Positions 35,043-43,456 of a DNA stretch of 64,000 nucleotides are shown piece by piece. This DNA comes from JAXGXQ01 sp040772685 (GTDB lineage Bacteria; Bacillota; Clostridia; Saccharofermentanales; UBA5734), in contig JAXGXQ010000001.1 of NCBI GenBank assembly GCA_040772685.1, positions 620,001 to 684,000 on the forward strand, in the 5' to 3' direction. A program made the translations under genes and the position numbers. The notes below the pieces were generated by a model that saw nothing but the letters and a program-made list of their open reading frames with translations, did not search any database and was not told the origin of the DNA. Within the stretch, counting starts at the first letter, position 1; each line of letters opens with the position of its first letter.

Positions 35043-35855
35043 TCAGGTCTCAATGCGAATATACGCACGGTCGTCAAAGCTGCGTTGGCCGGCGACAAAA
35101 CCCTTAGTCGATTTGAAGCGTGACATGCAAAGCGGATCCTCGTTTAATACTTCCGCGAGCGCTGCTTCGCTTTTCGCCAGAGTAGCTTTCAGTTCCGGAT
35201 AACCGTCGCTGGCCAGTATTACTTCAGAACCGGCTGGCACATCGACAATTTTCAAATCCCTCAGATCGATCTCAAAGCCGTCAAGCACAGCATAGCGCCA
35301 ATCGTCGCCGCGGTTCGCAAATTGTGATTGCAGCTCTAAAAACGGCAGGATCGCTTCCCTGCCCGGGTCACCAGCTCTTAGTTCAGCCAATGTCCGTCCT
35401 TTTGCCATTTCAGCTTGCAGGACAAAGCTCCGCACCTTGGCAAGCAGAGTGTCGATTTTTTTCTCTTCCTGGTAATGCCTGCCGTTCACAGCATACTGAC
35501 AATCGCCAAAAGACCAGACCTGCCGTCTGGCAACACTATAAACCACAATGCTTGCTGTCAGTCTTTCAAAATGATCGCAGACGAGCTGTTCATACACAGA
35601 CTTGCTTGCGTCAGCCAGGCTTTTATTCAGCAGTATTATTGCCTCTTCCGCTTTGATCTCAGGCTGGAATTCAGCCAAAGCCGCTGCCAGAACTTTACTG
35701 GCATACCACCCGGCTTTGCGGCCCTCCCAAAGCAGCTTGCCCTTGCTGGTTGCGCCGTCAATTACCGCGATGAAATGCTCATTAATAAACAGAGTGTCTT
35801 CACAGAGAGTATCATCGGGCATCTTGCCCATGACACTTTTTTCAATAATCCACAT
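35043..35855 (-). CDS. PP2C-like phosphatase domain protein
   Basis: A 270-residue soluble protein whose motif order fits a divergent PP2C serine/threonine phosphatase: an acidic pair in CEDTLF, AVIDGATSKG (the DGxxG-like metal motif), WSFGDCQ, VILASDGYPEL and FDDRAYIRI. The usual glycine-rich loops are shortened and the sequence lacks membrane segments or a partner kinase nearby. It may instead be a pseudophosphatase. AAGGGAAAGCCTGA precedes the ATG. It lies 39 bases before ilvD and could be cotranscribed. Confidence 0.65.
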   Translation of the reverse strand: MWIIEKSVMGKMPDDTLCEDTLFINEHFIAVIDGATSKGKLLWEGRKAGWYASKVLAAALAEFQPEIKAEEAIILLNKSLADASKSVYEQLVCDHFERLTASIVVYSVARRQVWSFGDCQYAVNGRHYQEEKKIDTLLAKVRSFVLQAEMAKGRTLAELRAGDPGREAILPFLELQSQFANRGDDWRYAVLDGFEIDLRDLKIVDVPAGSEVILASDGYPELKATLAKSEAALAEVLNEDPLCMSRFKSTKGFVAGQRSFDDRAYIRIET

Positions 35856-36022
35856 TCAGGCTTTCCCTTCATAAGCAGCCGTGATATTCACGGTACATAC
35901 ACATATTAGCATTATACCTGAACAATTTCTGACGTTATACGTTGTCCGATTGCCCCGTTTAAATAATCATGCTAAATTTAAATTTGCGCCGGCAGCCAAG
36001 GCCGGCAAGGAGGACAACCGCA

Positions 36023-37264
36023 ATGAGTGAATTCAAACCACTTACTGGAATAAATAAAAACATGCTGACCAGCAACCCGCCGCGCGAAGAATTTGAGGCC
36101 CGACTGGCTGCTCTGTTCAGCGCCTTGCGCCGGACAGGACACAGGTTCGATACAGCCCTGATCATAGACCGTATTAACCAGTATTATTTTACAGGCACCA
36201 TGCAGGACGGCATCCTGGTGCTGCGCCGCGACGGCGAGGCCTTCTTCTTTGTCCGTAAAAGTTATGACCGTGCTTTGTTTGAATCACCGCTCGATATTTT
36301 CAGACCTATGAACAGCTACCGTGACCTGCTCCAACTTCTGCCGGCAGACCTGGGCAGCACTTTTATTGAAACTGAAGTTATGCCTTTTGCTGTACTGGAA
36401 CGCCTGCGTAAATATTTCACGATAACCGAAATTCAGCCTCTGGAAGCTATTACCATGAGGCTGCGTTCAGTTAAAAGCAAATATGAACTTGATATCATGC
36501 GAGAATCCGGCCGCCAGCATGACTATCTGCTCCAGCAGATAATCCCCGGTTTGCTGCGGGCAGGCATCAGTGAAGCCGAGCTGCAGGGAGAAGTTTATAA
36601 AAGCATGATCAAGCTGGGCTATCACGGTGTTTCTCGATTCGCCATGTTTCAGGCGGAACTGATCGCCGGCCAAGTGTCATTCGCGGAATCGGGTATCTTC
36701 CCTACATCCTTCAACGGCCCTGGTGGCGGCCGCGGCGCCTCTGCTGCAATCCCGACCCTGGGCAGCCGTGACCGGCTTTTGCAGCGCGGCGATATCATCT
36801 TGCTGGATATCGGTTATGGGATCAATGGCTATCACACCGACAAAACGCAGGTTTACTCTTTCGGGGCTGAGCCGCCTGAAGAAGCTATAGAAGTACATCA
36901 AGCATGTCTTGATGTTTTGAACCGGGCCAGTGCGCAACTGGTAATCGGGGCGGTTCCAGCCAAAATCTACCAAAACATCATGGCAGAGCTGCCCGCTGCG
37001 CTGCAAGATAATTTCATGGGCTACGGTCGCGAACAAGTTAAGTTTTTGGGACACAGTATTGGCTTGCAAATAGATGAGCAGCCTGTGATTGCCCGTGGTT
37101 TTAACGAACCGTTGAAGCCCAACATGGCTTTCGCCCTCGAACCGAAAAGCGGTATTGCCGGAATCGGCATGGTGGGAGCTGAAGAAACTTACCTGGTGAC
37201 CCCGGAAGGGCCGGAATGCATAACCGGCGGCGCAAAAGAAATCATGGTTGTTGATTATCGATAA
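36023..37264 (+). CDS. M24 family metallopeptidase (Xaa-Pro peptidase-like)
   Basis: A 413-residue two-domain protein: an N-terminal creatinase-like domain and a C-terminal pita-bread domain. The five metal ligands are visible: Asp in LLDIGYGI, Asp in YHTDKTQ, His in LGHSIGL, Glu in ALEPKSGI and Glu in VGAEETYLV. These proteins cleave Xaa-Pro bonds, though some members act as dimethylpropiothetin or creatine-type hydrolases. Strong AGGAGG supports ATG 36023. It is monocistronic and followed by a terminator. Confidence 0.9.
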   Translation: MSEFKPLTGINKNMLTSNPPREEFEARLAALFSALRRTGHRFDTALIIDRINQYYFTGTMQDGILVLRRDGEAFFFVRKSYDRALFESPLDIFRPMNSYRDLLQLLPADLGSTFIETEVMPFAVLERLRKYFTITEIQPLEAITMRLRSVKSKYELDIMRESGRQHDYLLQQIIPGLLRAGISEAELQGEVYKSMIKLGYHGVSRFAMFQAELIAGQVSFAESGIFPTSFNGPGGGRGASAAIPTLGSRDRLLQRGDIILLDIGYGINGYHTDKTQVYSFGAEPPEEAIEVHQACLDVLNRASAQLVIGAVPAKIYQNIMAELPAALQDNFMGYGREQVKFLGHSIGLQIDEQPVIARGFNEPLKPNMAFALEPKSGIAGIGMVGAEETYLVTPEGPECITGGAKEIMVVDYR

Positions 37265-37311
37265 TTTTTCTTAACCGCCAACAAATATAGCCATTAATAC
37301 TGCGATACTGA

Positions 37312-37344
37312 AGAACCGTCTTTTTGCTGTAGACGGTTCTTTTT
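37312..37344 (+). terminator. terminator after the M24 peptidase gene
   Basis: A perfect 10-bp stem AGAACCGTCT / AGACGGTTCT with a 9-base loop is followed by TTTT. It lies between convergent genes. Confidence 0.85.
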
Positions 37345-37352
37345 GCTCACAA

Positions 37353-38906
37353 CTAGAACAGAGGCGCAAACAGGCGCAAAAACGTTTGCAGCAGCTTGTC
37401 CCACAAGGGTGTCTGGTTAACCATTTCCAATGTGTGTTGTTCGGATACAGCGAAGGTTTCAACGATGTCGTTCTTGATTGCGGTGACAGCAGGAGAATCG
37501 CAAATCCAGGCCCCGTTTTCAAAGTGCAGGTAAAAACTGCGGTAATCCATATTTATGCTGCCGATAACCGCCTGGTTATCGTCGCTGATGATCATCTTGG
37601 CATGCATAAAGCCGGGGGTGTATTCATAAATTATCACACCGGCTTCAATAAGGCGTTTGTAGTTGGAACGGGTCACCTTATGCACAAACCAGTGATCCCA
37701 GACCCGGGGCACCACAATCCGGACATCAATGCCGCCTTCAGCAGCCACACAGAGCGCTTTCAGCATAACCTCGTCAACTACCAGATAAGGCGTGGTTATG
37801 TAACAATAATGGCGCGCCTGGGTGATCATCTGCTGGTAAACCGTTTCCGCCGGATTCTCCGGATTGTTTACCGGACCATCGCTGAAGGGCTGATAAAAGC
37901 CGTCACCTGCACTTAAGCGGCGCGGCCGGAAATGATTGTAGTCCTCCCGCTCCCCGCTCTCACCTTCCCACATTTCGAGAAAAGTAACAGTCAGGCTCCA
38001 AACAGCGTCACCCTCTAAACGGATGGCTGTATCTTTCCAATGGCCGTGCTTGGGATAAATGTTGGCGTACTCATCTGCCAGATTTGTACCGCCGAGATAG
38101 CCTATGTCGCCATCAATTGAAGTGATTTTCTGATGATTACGATGGTTGACATACATTCTGAAAATATTTTTTTCAGCTTTTCCGTAGGCCAGTACCTTGA
38201 TACCGCTTTCATTGAGGAGTTCCTTGAGATGTCGCGGCACCATAAACATACTGCCGATGTCATCGTAAAGCAGCCGGACGTCAACGCCGGCTTCAGCTTT
38301 GCGCTTCAGGATTTCGTAAAGCCTCTGCCAAAGCTGGCCATCTGAAACGATAAAATATTCGAGAAATATGAACCGTTCAGCTTTTTCCAGATCCTGAAAC
38401 ATATCCTCGAACTGGTCTTCACCTACACGGTAATAACGGCTGCGGGTTTTGTCAAAAACTGGAAACCCCTGGTTAACCAGATAAGTTGGAATCCGCTGCT
38501 TGTCAGGATGGCGCAGTCGCAGTTTCTCGCATACGGCTGGATCAGGGCGCAGCCATAAACTGCGCCGACTGAAGATCGTGCGCAGTTGACGGCCTTTACG
38601 GCTGCGTCGTCCTGATTGACCCCAAAAAAGGTAAATCAGTTCGCCGAATACCGGTAGTACCATGATGACTATAATCCAGGCGATGGAATAGGTGTTGATG
38701 CCTTTTTGATTAAGCAGAATCAGCACCTGAACCAAAGCAAGTATTTCCAGGAAAAAGTAAATATAGACGGCATTGATCCGCAAAAAGTCGATCAGCTGGA
38801 CTAACAATACAAACTGGGCAACTACTGCCAGTACCAGGATCAATATCCGCAGGATGCCTTCAAATAAACGGTCTGGAACACGTTTTTCAATTACAGGACT
38901 TGTCAT
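37353..38906 (-). CDS. cls: cardiolipin synthase (phospholipase D family)
   Basis: A 517-residue membrane enzyme that joins two phosphatidylglycerols into cardiolipin. Two or three N-terminal helices (residues about 13-85) end in the WGQSGRRSRKGR basic turn typical of Cls. Two HKD motifs follow: HRNHQKITSIDG and MHAKMIISDDNQ, with the GGTNLADEY and GSINMDYRSF follow-ons. No clear ribosome site precedes ATG 38906, but the frame and N-terminal helices support this start. Confidence 0.95.
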   Translation of the reverse strand: MTSPVIEKRVPDRLFEGILRILILVLAVVAQFVLLVQLIDFLRINAVYIYFFLEILALVQVLILLNQKGINTYSIAWIIVIMVLPVFGELIYLFWGQSGRRSRKGRQLRTIFSRRSLWLRPDPAVCEKLRLRHPDKQRIPTYLVNQGFPVFDKTRSRYYRVGEDQFEDMFQDLEKAERFIFLEYFIVSDGQLWQRLYEILKRKAEAGVDVRLLYDDIGSMFMVPRHLKELLNESGIKVLAYGKAEKNIFRMYVNHRNHQKITSIDGDIGYLGGTNLADEYANIYPKHGHWKDTAIRLEGDAVWSLTVTFLEMWEGESGEREDYNHFRPRRLSAGDGFYQPFSDGPVNNPENPAETVYQQMITQARHYCYITTPYLVVDEVMLKALCVAAEGGIDVRIVVPRVWDHWFVHKVTRSNYKRLIEAGVIIYEYTPGFMHAKMIISDDNQAVIGSINMDYRSFYLHFENGAWICDSPAVTAIKNDIVETFAVSEQHTLEMVNQTPLWDKLLQTFLRLFAPLF

Positions 38907-39037
38907 GCTTAAGTGATGTAAAGCTCCATAAATAGTTACAGTTGCATTAAAATAATTCTAACCTTAACATTTTAACACTCATTGTCAAAGAAATGTTATG
39001 ATTCAATTTGATACATTTATGATTGGGAGAAAATTGC

Positions 39038-39709
39038 TTGAGTTATCTGATCGCGTTCCTTGAAGGAATCATCACTTTTATATCCCCGTGCTTATTGCCA
39101 ATGCTGCCTGTTTACATTTCATATTTTGCAGGGCAAGGCGGCACTGCCAGTCGTTCACGGGCTTTACGGAACTCGCTGGGATTTGTGCTTGGTTTTACTT
39201 TAGTCTTTATCACCCTGGGGGCATTTGCCGGCGCGCTCGGTAGTTTGCTGCGGCAATACAGCACTGCAGTAAACCTGATTACCGGAATTATTGTCATTCT
39301 CTTCGGCTTGCATTATCTGGATGTAATTCGGTTGCCATGGCTTTCAGCCGCCAAGGGCAACGAAAACCAGAGGCTGCCGACAAGTTTTTTTGCCGCCGTA
39401 CTGTTTGGTCTGGTTTTTTCGATCAGCTGGACACCATGTGTCGGTGTTTTCCTCGGTTCGGCTTTAGCCCTGGCTGCTGCAGAAGGCGGCCGGCTTCAGG
39501 GAATTATTATGCTGTTATTCTATTCACTGGGACTGGGGATTCCCTTTGTCATCAGCGCTGTTCTAATCAATAGAATGCAAACGACAATTGAGTTCATTAA
39601 AAGCAGATACCATTTAATAACCCGAATTTCAGGCGGTATGCTGGTGATAGTCGGCCTGCTGATGGCCACCGGCCTGATGAACCGTTTCCTCTCACTCTTA
39701 ACTTTTTGA
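39038..39709 (+). CDS. ccdA: CcdA-type cytochrome c biogenesis/thiol-disulfide transmembrane protein
   Basis: A membrane protein of 223 residues with six predicted helices that carries electrons from cytoplasmic thioredoxin to outer thiol-redox proteins. Two conserved cysteines sit in FISPCLLPMLP and SWTPCVGVF, as expected for CcdA. The frame has no ATG near its start; TTG at 39038 with GGGAG 8 bases upstream is preferred over TTG at 39023. It is followed 16 bases later by a TlpA-like gene, its natural partner. Confidence 0.9.
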   Translation: MSYLIAFLEGIITFISPCLLPMLPVYISYFAGQGGTASRSRALRNSLGFVLGFTLVFITLGAFAGALGSLLRQYSTAVNLITGIIVILFGLHYLDVIRLPWLSAAKGNENQRLPTSFFAAVLFGLVFSISWTPCVGVFLGSALALAAAEGGRLQGIIMLLFYSLGLGIPFVISAVLINRMQTTIEFIKSRYHLITRISGGMLVIVGLLMATGLMNRFLSLLTF

Positions 39710-39725
39710 ATAAGGTGGTAAAAAA

Positions 39726-40322
39726 ATGAGTTCTTCACGTAAAACAATAATCGCAATTGCTGCGTTTGCTTTGTTTATTGTTCTGGCGCTTGTTGCCTAC
39801 AATGCTCTCACAGGCGGAGCAGGCATAAACAACGGTATTGCAGGCAACACAAACACTACAAAAAGCGGCAATACAGTGGCGACTTCGCTGCTGACCAGCG
39901 CACCCCGAACAGCACCCGATTTTACTGTTTATGACCAGGAGGGCAAGCCGGTTAGGCTGATTGACTTCGCCGGGCGTCCGGTAGTGCTGAATTTCTGGGC
40001 TTCCTGGTGCGGCCCCTGCAAAGCTGAAATGCCGATTTTTGATAAAGTACATCAGGAAATGGGAACTGAGATTGATTTTGTGATGCTGAATATGGTTGAC
40101 GGACAGCGAGAAACTGTGGAAGTCGGCCTGGCTTACTTAAAAGACGGCGGTTATTCGTTTAAGCCGTATTTTGACAGTAAACAACAGGCAGCTACCAAGT
40201 ATGGCATTACTGCTATTCCCACTACTTATTTTATTAATGCTGAGGGTGAGATAATTTATTTCTACAGAGGTGCAATGGAAGAGGCTCATCTCCGTGCCGC
40301 AATCGCGCTGATAGCACCTTAG
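39726..40322 (+). CDS. TlpA/ResA-like membrane-anchored thioredoxin-fold protein
   Basis: A 198-residue protein: an N-terminal signal anchor (residues about 8-28), a Thr/Asn/Gly-rich linker and a thioredoxin fold with active site WASWCGPCKAEMP and cis-proline loop AIPTTYF. It acts on the outer face of the membrane as a disulfide reductase, probably reduced by the adjacent CcdA. The pair could serve cytochrome c maturation, sporulation-type reduction or peroxide repair. No cytochrome genes are in the window. Confidence 0.92.
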   Translation: MSSSRKTIIAIAAFALFIVLALVAYNALTGGAGINNGIAGNTNTTKSGNTVATSLLTSAPRTAPDFTVYDQEGKPVRLIDFAGRPVVLNFWASWCGPCKAEMPIFDKVHQEMGTEIDFVMLNMVDGQRETVEVGLAYLKDGGYSFKPYFDSKQQAATKYGITAIPTTYFINAEGEIIYFYRGAMEEAHLRAAIALIAP

Positions 40323-40358
40323 CCCTTAACCTGAAAACTGAAAGCTGACCCTGTGATA

Positions 40359-40390
40359 AAAGAGGCAGTCCCGTTTGAGACTGCCTCTTT
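40359..40390. terminator. bidirectional terminator between tlpA-like and hydroxyacid dehydrogenase genes
   Basis: A perfect 12-bp stem AAAGAGGCAGTC / GACTGCCTCTTT with an 8-base loop, with T-rich sequence on both sides (GCTTTT on plus, TTTTAT on minus). It serves convergent genes. Confidence 0.85.
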
Positions 40391-40430
40391 GCTTTTCAGC
40401 ATTATCAAATTTTAATCGAGCCTGTAAAAC

Positions 40431-41399
40431 TCAGGTGCGCGGATTCGGAGGAGCATTTACGCCCCATTCCGGTTTTCTGCCGTTGAGTACATCGACGATG
40501 CCCATGGCGGCATGCAGACCCATGCGGTCCATTGATTCCTGAGTAAGGGCCGCATTGTGCGGTGTCGGGATTACATTGCGCATTTTCAGCAGCGGGTTGT
40601 CCTTGGCCGGCGGCTCAATTTCGAAAACATCAAGCGCTGCGCCGCGGATAACGCCCTGCTCAAGCGCTGCGATCAGATCTTCTTCATTGACAACTTCACC
40701 ACGGGCGGCGTTGATCAGGAAAGCGCTCTTTTTCATCTGCTTAAACTGCTCCATACCAACGCTCTTCTTCGTTTCGGGCGTTGCCGGAGTATGCAAGCTG
40801 ACGAAATCGGCCTGCTCGAACACGGCTTTGTTGGAATCAACCAGGGTCACGCCTTCAGGAGCATTTTCCGGCTTAATGTATGGGTCAAAAGCAATTACTT
40901 TCATGCCGAAGCCAAGAGTTGCTTTTTTCGCCACCATCTGGCCGATTCGGCCCATGCCGATCAAACCAAGCGTTTTGCCTTGCAGATCCATCCCCTTAAC
41001 CTTGTTGCGGATTTCAAAATTGCCATTACGGAATTCATCGTCAATCAACATGGCGTTGCGTGCACAAGCAAGCATCAGGTACATGGTATGTTCAGCAACA
41101 GAGTTGGCGTTTGAATGGGGCGCGAATGTGACATAGACGCCCTGCTCGGTGCAATAATTAACATCGATGTTGTCAACACCGATACCATGGCGGCCAATTA
41201 CCTTCAGTTTGGGAGCCGCATCAATGACCGCCTTAGGATAAAGCGCCGTACGAGCCAGAATCGCGTCACAATCCGCGACTTCACGAATGATCGTATCTGT
41301 GTCGGAAGCGCTGCCGATTATTACCTCGCAACCGTTCTCACGCAGATAATCCTTACCGGCGTCAGTTATATCCTGGGGGATCAGTACTTTATAAGCCAT
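40431..41399 (-). CDS. D-2-hydroxyacid dehydrogenase (SerA-like)
   Basis: A 322-residue NAD-dependent enzyme of the phosphoglycerate/hydroxypyruvate dehydrogenase family, without the ACT domain of long SerA. The cofactor loop is GLIGMGRIGQMV with AFDPYI after it. Catalytic Arg, Glu and His are in INAARGEVV, ALDVFEIEPP and TPHNAALT. It follows the split transketolase by 123 bases in the same direction, so hydroxypyruvate or another 2-oxoacid made or used by that pathway is the likely substrate. A half-operator of the local GntR palindrome lies upstream. Confidence 0.88.
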   Translation of the reverse strand: MAYKVLIPQDITDAGKDYLRENGCEVIIGSASDTDTIIREVADCDAILARTALYPKAVIDAAPKLKVIGRHGIGVDNIDVNYCTEQGVYVTFAPHSNANSVAEHTMYLMLACARNAMLIDDEFRNGNFEIRNKVKGMDLQGKTLGLIGMGRIGQMVAKKATLGFGMKVIAFDPYIKPENAPEGVTLVDSNKAVFEQADFVSLHTPATPETKKSVGMEQFKQMKKSAFLINAARGEVVNEEDLIAALEQGVIRGAALDVFEIEPPAKDNPLLKMRNVIPTPHNAALTQESMDRMGLHAAMGIVDVLNGRKPEWGVNAPPNPRT

Positions 41400-41477
41400 T
41401 CAATATATCCTTCTTTCTTCTGCTATTGCAATTTTCCCAATTTTTCAGCTTAAATCTGGGAACTCTGCTGATTTTTT

Positions 41478-41490
41478 CAGTATACCAGTT
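41478..41490 (-). promoter_or_regulatory. half-site of the local GntR palindrome
   Basis: On the minus strand AACTGGTATACTG matches 11 bases of the palindromic AACTGGTATACCAGAT found before tctC2, then diverges. It sits between the transketolase C subunit and the hydroxyacid dehydrogenase gene. Confidence 0.35.
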
Positions 41491-41522
41491 GAAACCTTTT
41501 ATGCTGCAAGACAAATCTATTC

Positions 41523-42503
41523 TTAGCGAACAGCTTTGTCTTTAACCGCTTCACGAGCTGCAGCTGCGATCTCTACGCTGGTCAAACCGAATGCTTTCAT
41601 CAGCACATCCGGGTCTCCGGATTCACCGAAGCGGTCTTCAACACCGACCATGCGAACAGGAATCGGCCAGTATTGCGCCAGCACTTCCAGTACCGCACTG
41701 CCCATGCCGCCCATCAGCTGATGTTCTTCAACCGTAACCATGGCACCGCATTTCTGCGCGGCTTCGCACATTGTATCCTTGTCGATCGGCTTGATGGTGT
41801 GGTTGTTGATGACCATTGCTGAAATTCCTTCAGCTGCAAGTGTTTCTGCCGCTACCAATGCTTCATAAACCATGGCGCCGCAAGCGACAATCGCGACATC
41901 AGAACCGTCACGCAGGCAATAAGCCTTACCGATTTCAAACGGAGTTGAGTCATCGGTGATTACCGGCACTTTTTCGCGTCCGAACCGGATATAGGCAGGA
42001 CCAAAGTCTTTCGCCATAGCAACAGTAGCTTTGCGGGCTTCAATTGCATCGGCAGGCACAATAACCTTCATATTCGGCAGGCAGCGCATGATTGAAATTT
42101 CTTCCAGCGCCTGATGAGTCGCGCCGTCCGGACCGACAGAAATGCCGCCGTGAGCTCCGCCCATTTTGACGTTAAGGTTGCTGTAGCAGACTGTTGTGCG
42201 AATCTGGTCCCAGGAACGGCCTGCCAGGAATACACCGTAGTTAGTTACAAACGGTACTTTACCCATCAGAGCCATACCAGCGGCCACACACATCTGATTC
42301 TGCTCGGCGATACCGATACTATAGAAACGATCCGGGAATTCTTTCTGGAACCAGTCCACACGAACCGATGCAGTAATATCAGCACCCAGTGCTACAACAT
42401 CAGGGTTTTCTTTGCCGGCGTCAACCAGGCCATAGCCGTAGCCATCTCGAGAGGGCACTCTTTCGGGCTGAGAAAGGTTAACTTTCAGTTCAACAATTTC
42501 CAT
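41523..42503 (-). CDS. transketolase C-terminal subunit (split transketolase)
   Basis: A 326-residue half transketolase holding the pyrimidine-binding and C-terminal domains. GIAEQNQMCVAAGMALMG carries the TPP-activating glutamate, and the region PVRMVGVEDRFGESGDP closes the C-terminal domain. Split transketolases are common in Clostridia and archaea; the two halves form one enzyme that moves a two-carbon ketol unit. AGGAGGG precedes the ATG. It starts 16 bases after the N-terminal half. Confidence 0.93.
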   Translation of the reverse strand: MEIVELKVNLSQPERVPSRDGYGYGLVDAGKENPDVVALGADITASVRVDWFQKEFPDRFYSIGIAEQNQMCVAAGMALMGKVPFVTNYGVFLAGRSWDQIRTTVCYSNLNVKMGGAHGGISVGPDGATHQALEEISIMRCLPNMKVIVPADAIEARKATVAMAKDFGPAYIRFGREKVPVITDDSTPFEIGKAYCLRDGSDVAIVACGAMVYEALVAAETLAAEGISAMVINNHTIKPIDKDTMCEAAQKCGAMVTVEEHQLMGGMGSAVLEVLAQYWPIPVRMVGVEDRFGESGDPDVLMKAFGLTSVEIAAAAREAVKDKAVR

Positions 42504-42519
42504 TTAAATACCCTCCTGA

Positions 42520-43359
42520 TTAAATGTCTTCAATTTTGCAGCCGAGTTCACAAAACGCGTCTGTCAACTGATCGCGATTGGGTGTCATGCCATGCCAGCC
42601 ACAGACATCTTCCATGAAGGAAATGCCTTTGCCTTTAATGGTCGCAGCGATGATTACACTGGGTTTGCCTTTCACTGCAGCAGCTTCCTTGAAAGCCTGC
42701 TCAAGAGCTGTCAGATCATGACCATCGCAGGAAATGACGTTCCAGTTAAATGCTTTCCATTTATCAACTAAAGGTTCAATATTCATTACGTCTTCAACCA
42801 TGCCGTCGATCTGTAGACGGTTCTGGTCGACAATTCCGCAAAGGTTATCAAGTTTATAATGGCCAGCTGCCATAGCGGCTTCCCAAATCTGGCCTTCCTG
42901 TTGTTCGCCGTCACCCATCATGCAGTAAACGCGCTGAGAACCTTCGTCTGCTTTGGCGGCGATGGCCATACCAACAGCTACCGAAAGGCCTTGCCCCAGT
43001 GAACCTGAAGATACTTCAAGCCCGGGGGTTTTATGCATATAAGGATGGCCTTGAAGAATGCTGCCATATTTACGCAGCGTTTTGAGATGTGATTCATCAA
43101 AGTAGCCACAGTCAGCCAGAACGGCGTAGAGTGCCGGCGCCACATGTCCCTTTGAAAGAACAAAACGGTCGCGCTTCGGATCCTGGGGATTTTTCGGGTC
43201 ATGATTCATTACTTTGTTGTACAAAACGGCCATTGCATCGATAGATGAGAGTGAGCCGCCCGAATGTCCCGAACCTGCCTCGCACAACATTGCCAGAATT
43301 TTGCCGCGCAGGTCACGTACTTTGATCCGCATTTGTTCCGCATCCAAATCTCTGAACAT
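42520..43359 (-). CDS. transketolase N-terminal subunit (split transketolase)
   Basis: A 279-residue TPP diphosphate-binding half. GSGHSGGSLSSIDAM includes a proton-relay histidine, DRFVLSKGHVAPALY is a substrate loop, and MMGDGEQQEGQIWEA through IVDQNRLQIDG is the GDG-N metal motif. AGGAGGTGGATAC precedes the ATG. Its position directly after a carboxylate importer binding protein suggests a dedicated catabolic transketolase rather than the housekeeping one. It follows tctC by 97 bases with a terminator-like hairpin in the gap. Confidence 0.93.
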   Translation of the reverse strand: MFRDLDAEQMRIKVRDLRGKILAMLCEAGSGHSGGSLSSIDAMAVLYNKVMNHDPKNPQDPKRDRFVLSKGHVAPALYAVLADCGYFDESHLKTLRKYGSILQGHPYMHKTPGLEVSSGSLGQGLSVAVGMAIAAKADEGSQRVYCMMGDGEQQEGQIWEAAMAAGHYKLDNLCGIVDQNRLQIDGMVEDVMNIEPLVDKWKAFNWNVISCDGHDLTALEQAFKEAAAVKGKPSVIIAATIKGKGISFMEDVCGWHGMTPNRDQLTDAFCELGCKIEDI

Positions 43360-43390
43360 GTATCCACCTCCTGAAAATTATGGTTTGTAA

Positions 43391-43432
43391 GAAAAAATCA
43401 GGGACGTGCCTTGGTTTATCAAGACACGCCCC
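43391..43432 (-). terminator. terminator-like hairpin between tctC and transketolase genes
   Basis: A 13-bp stem with two mismatches (43401-43413 with 43420-43432) is followed on the minus strand by TGATTTTTTC. As the operon continues, it is probably a partial terminator. Its arm CGGGGCGTG recurs in the terminator after tctC2. Confidence 0.6.
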
Positions 43433-43456
43433 GGCTTGGTTCAGTTCAACATTTTA

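Noticed and set aside
35969..36022. Upstream extension of the M24 peptidase
   Set aside because: The in-frame ATG at 35969 has no ribosome site, while AGGAGG lies exactly before ATG 36023.
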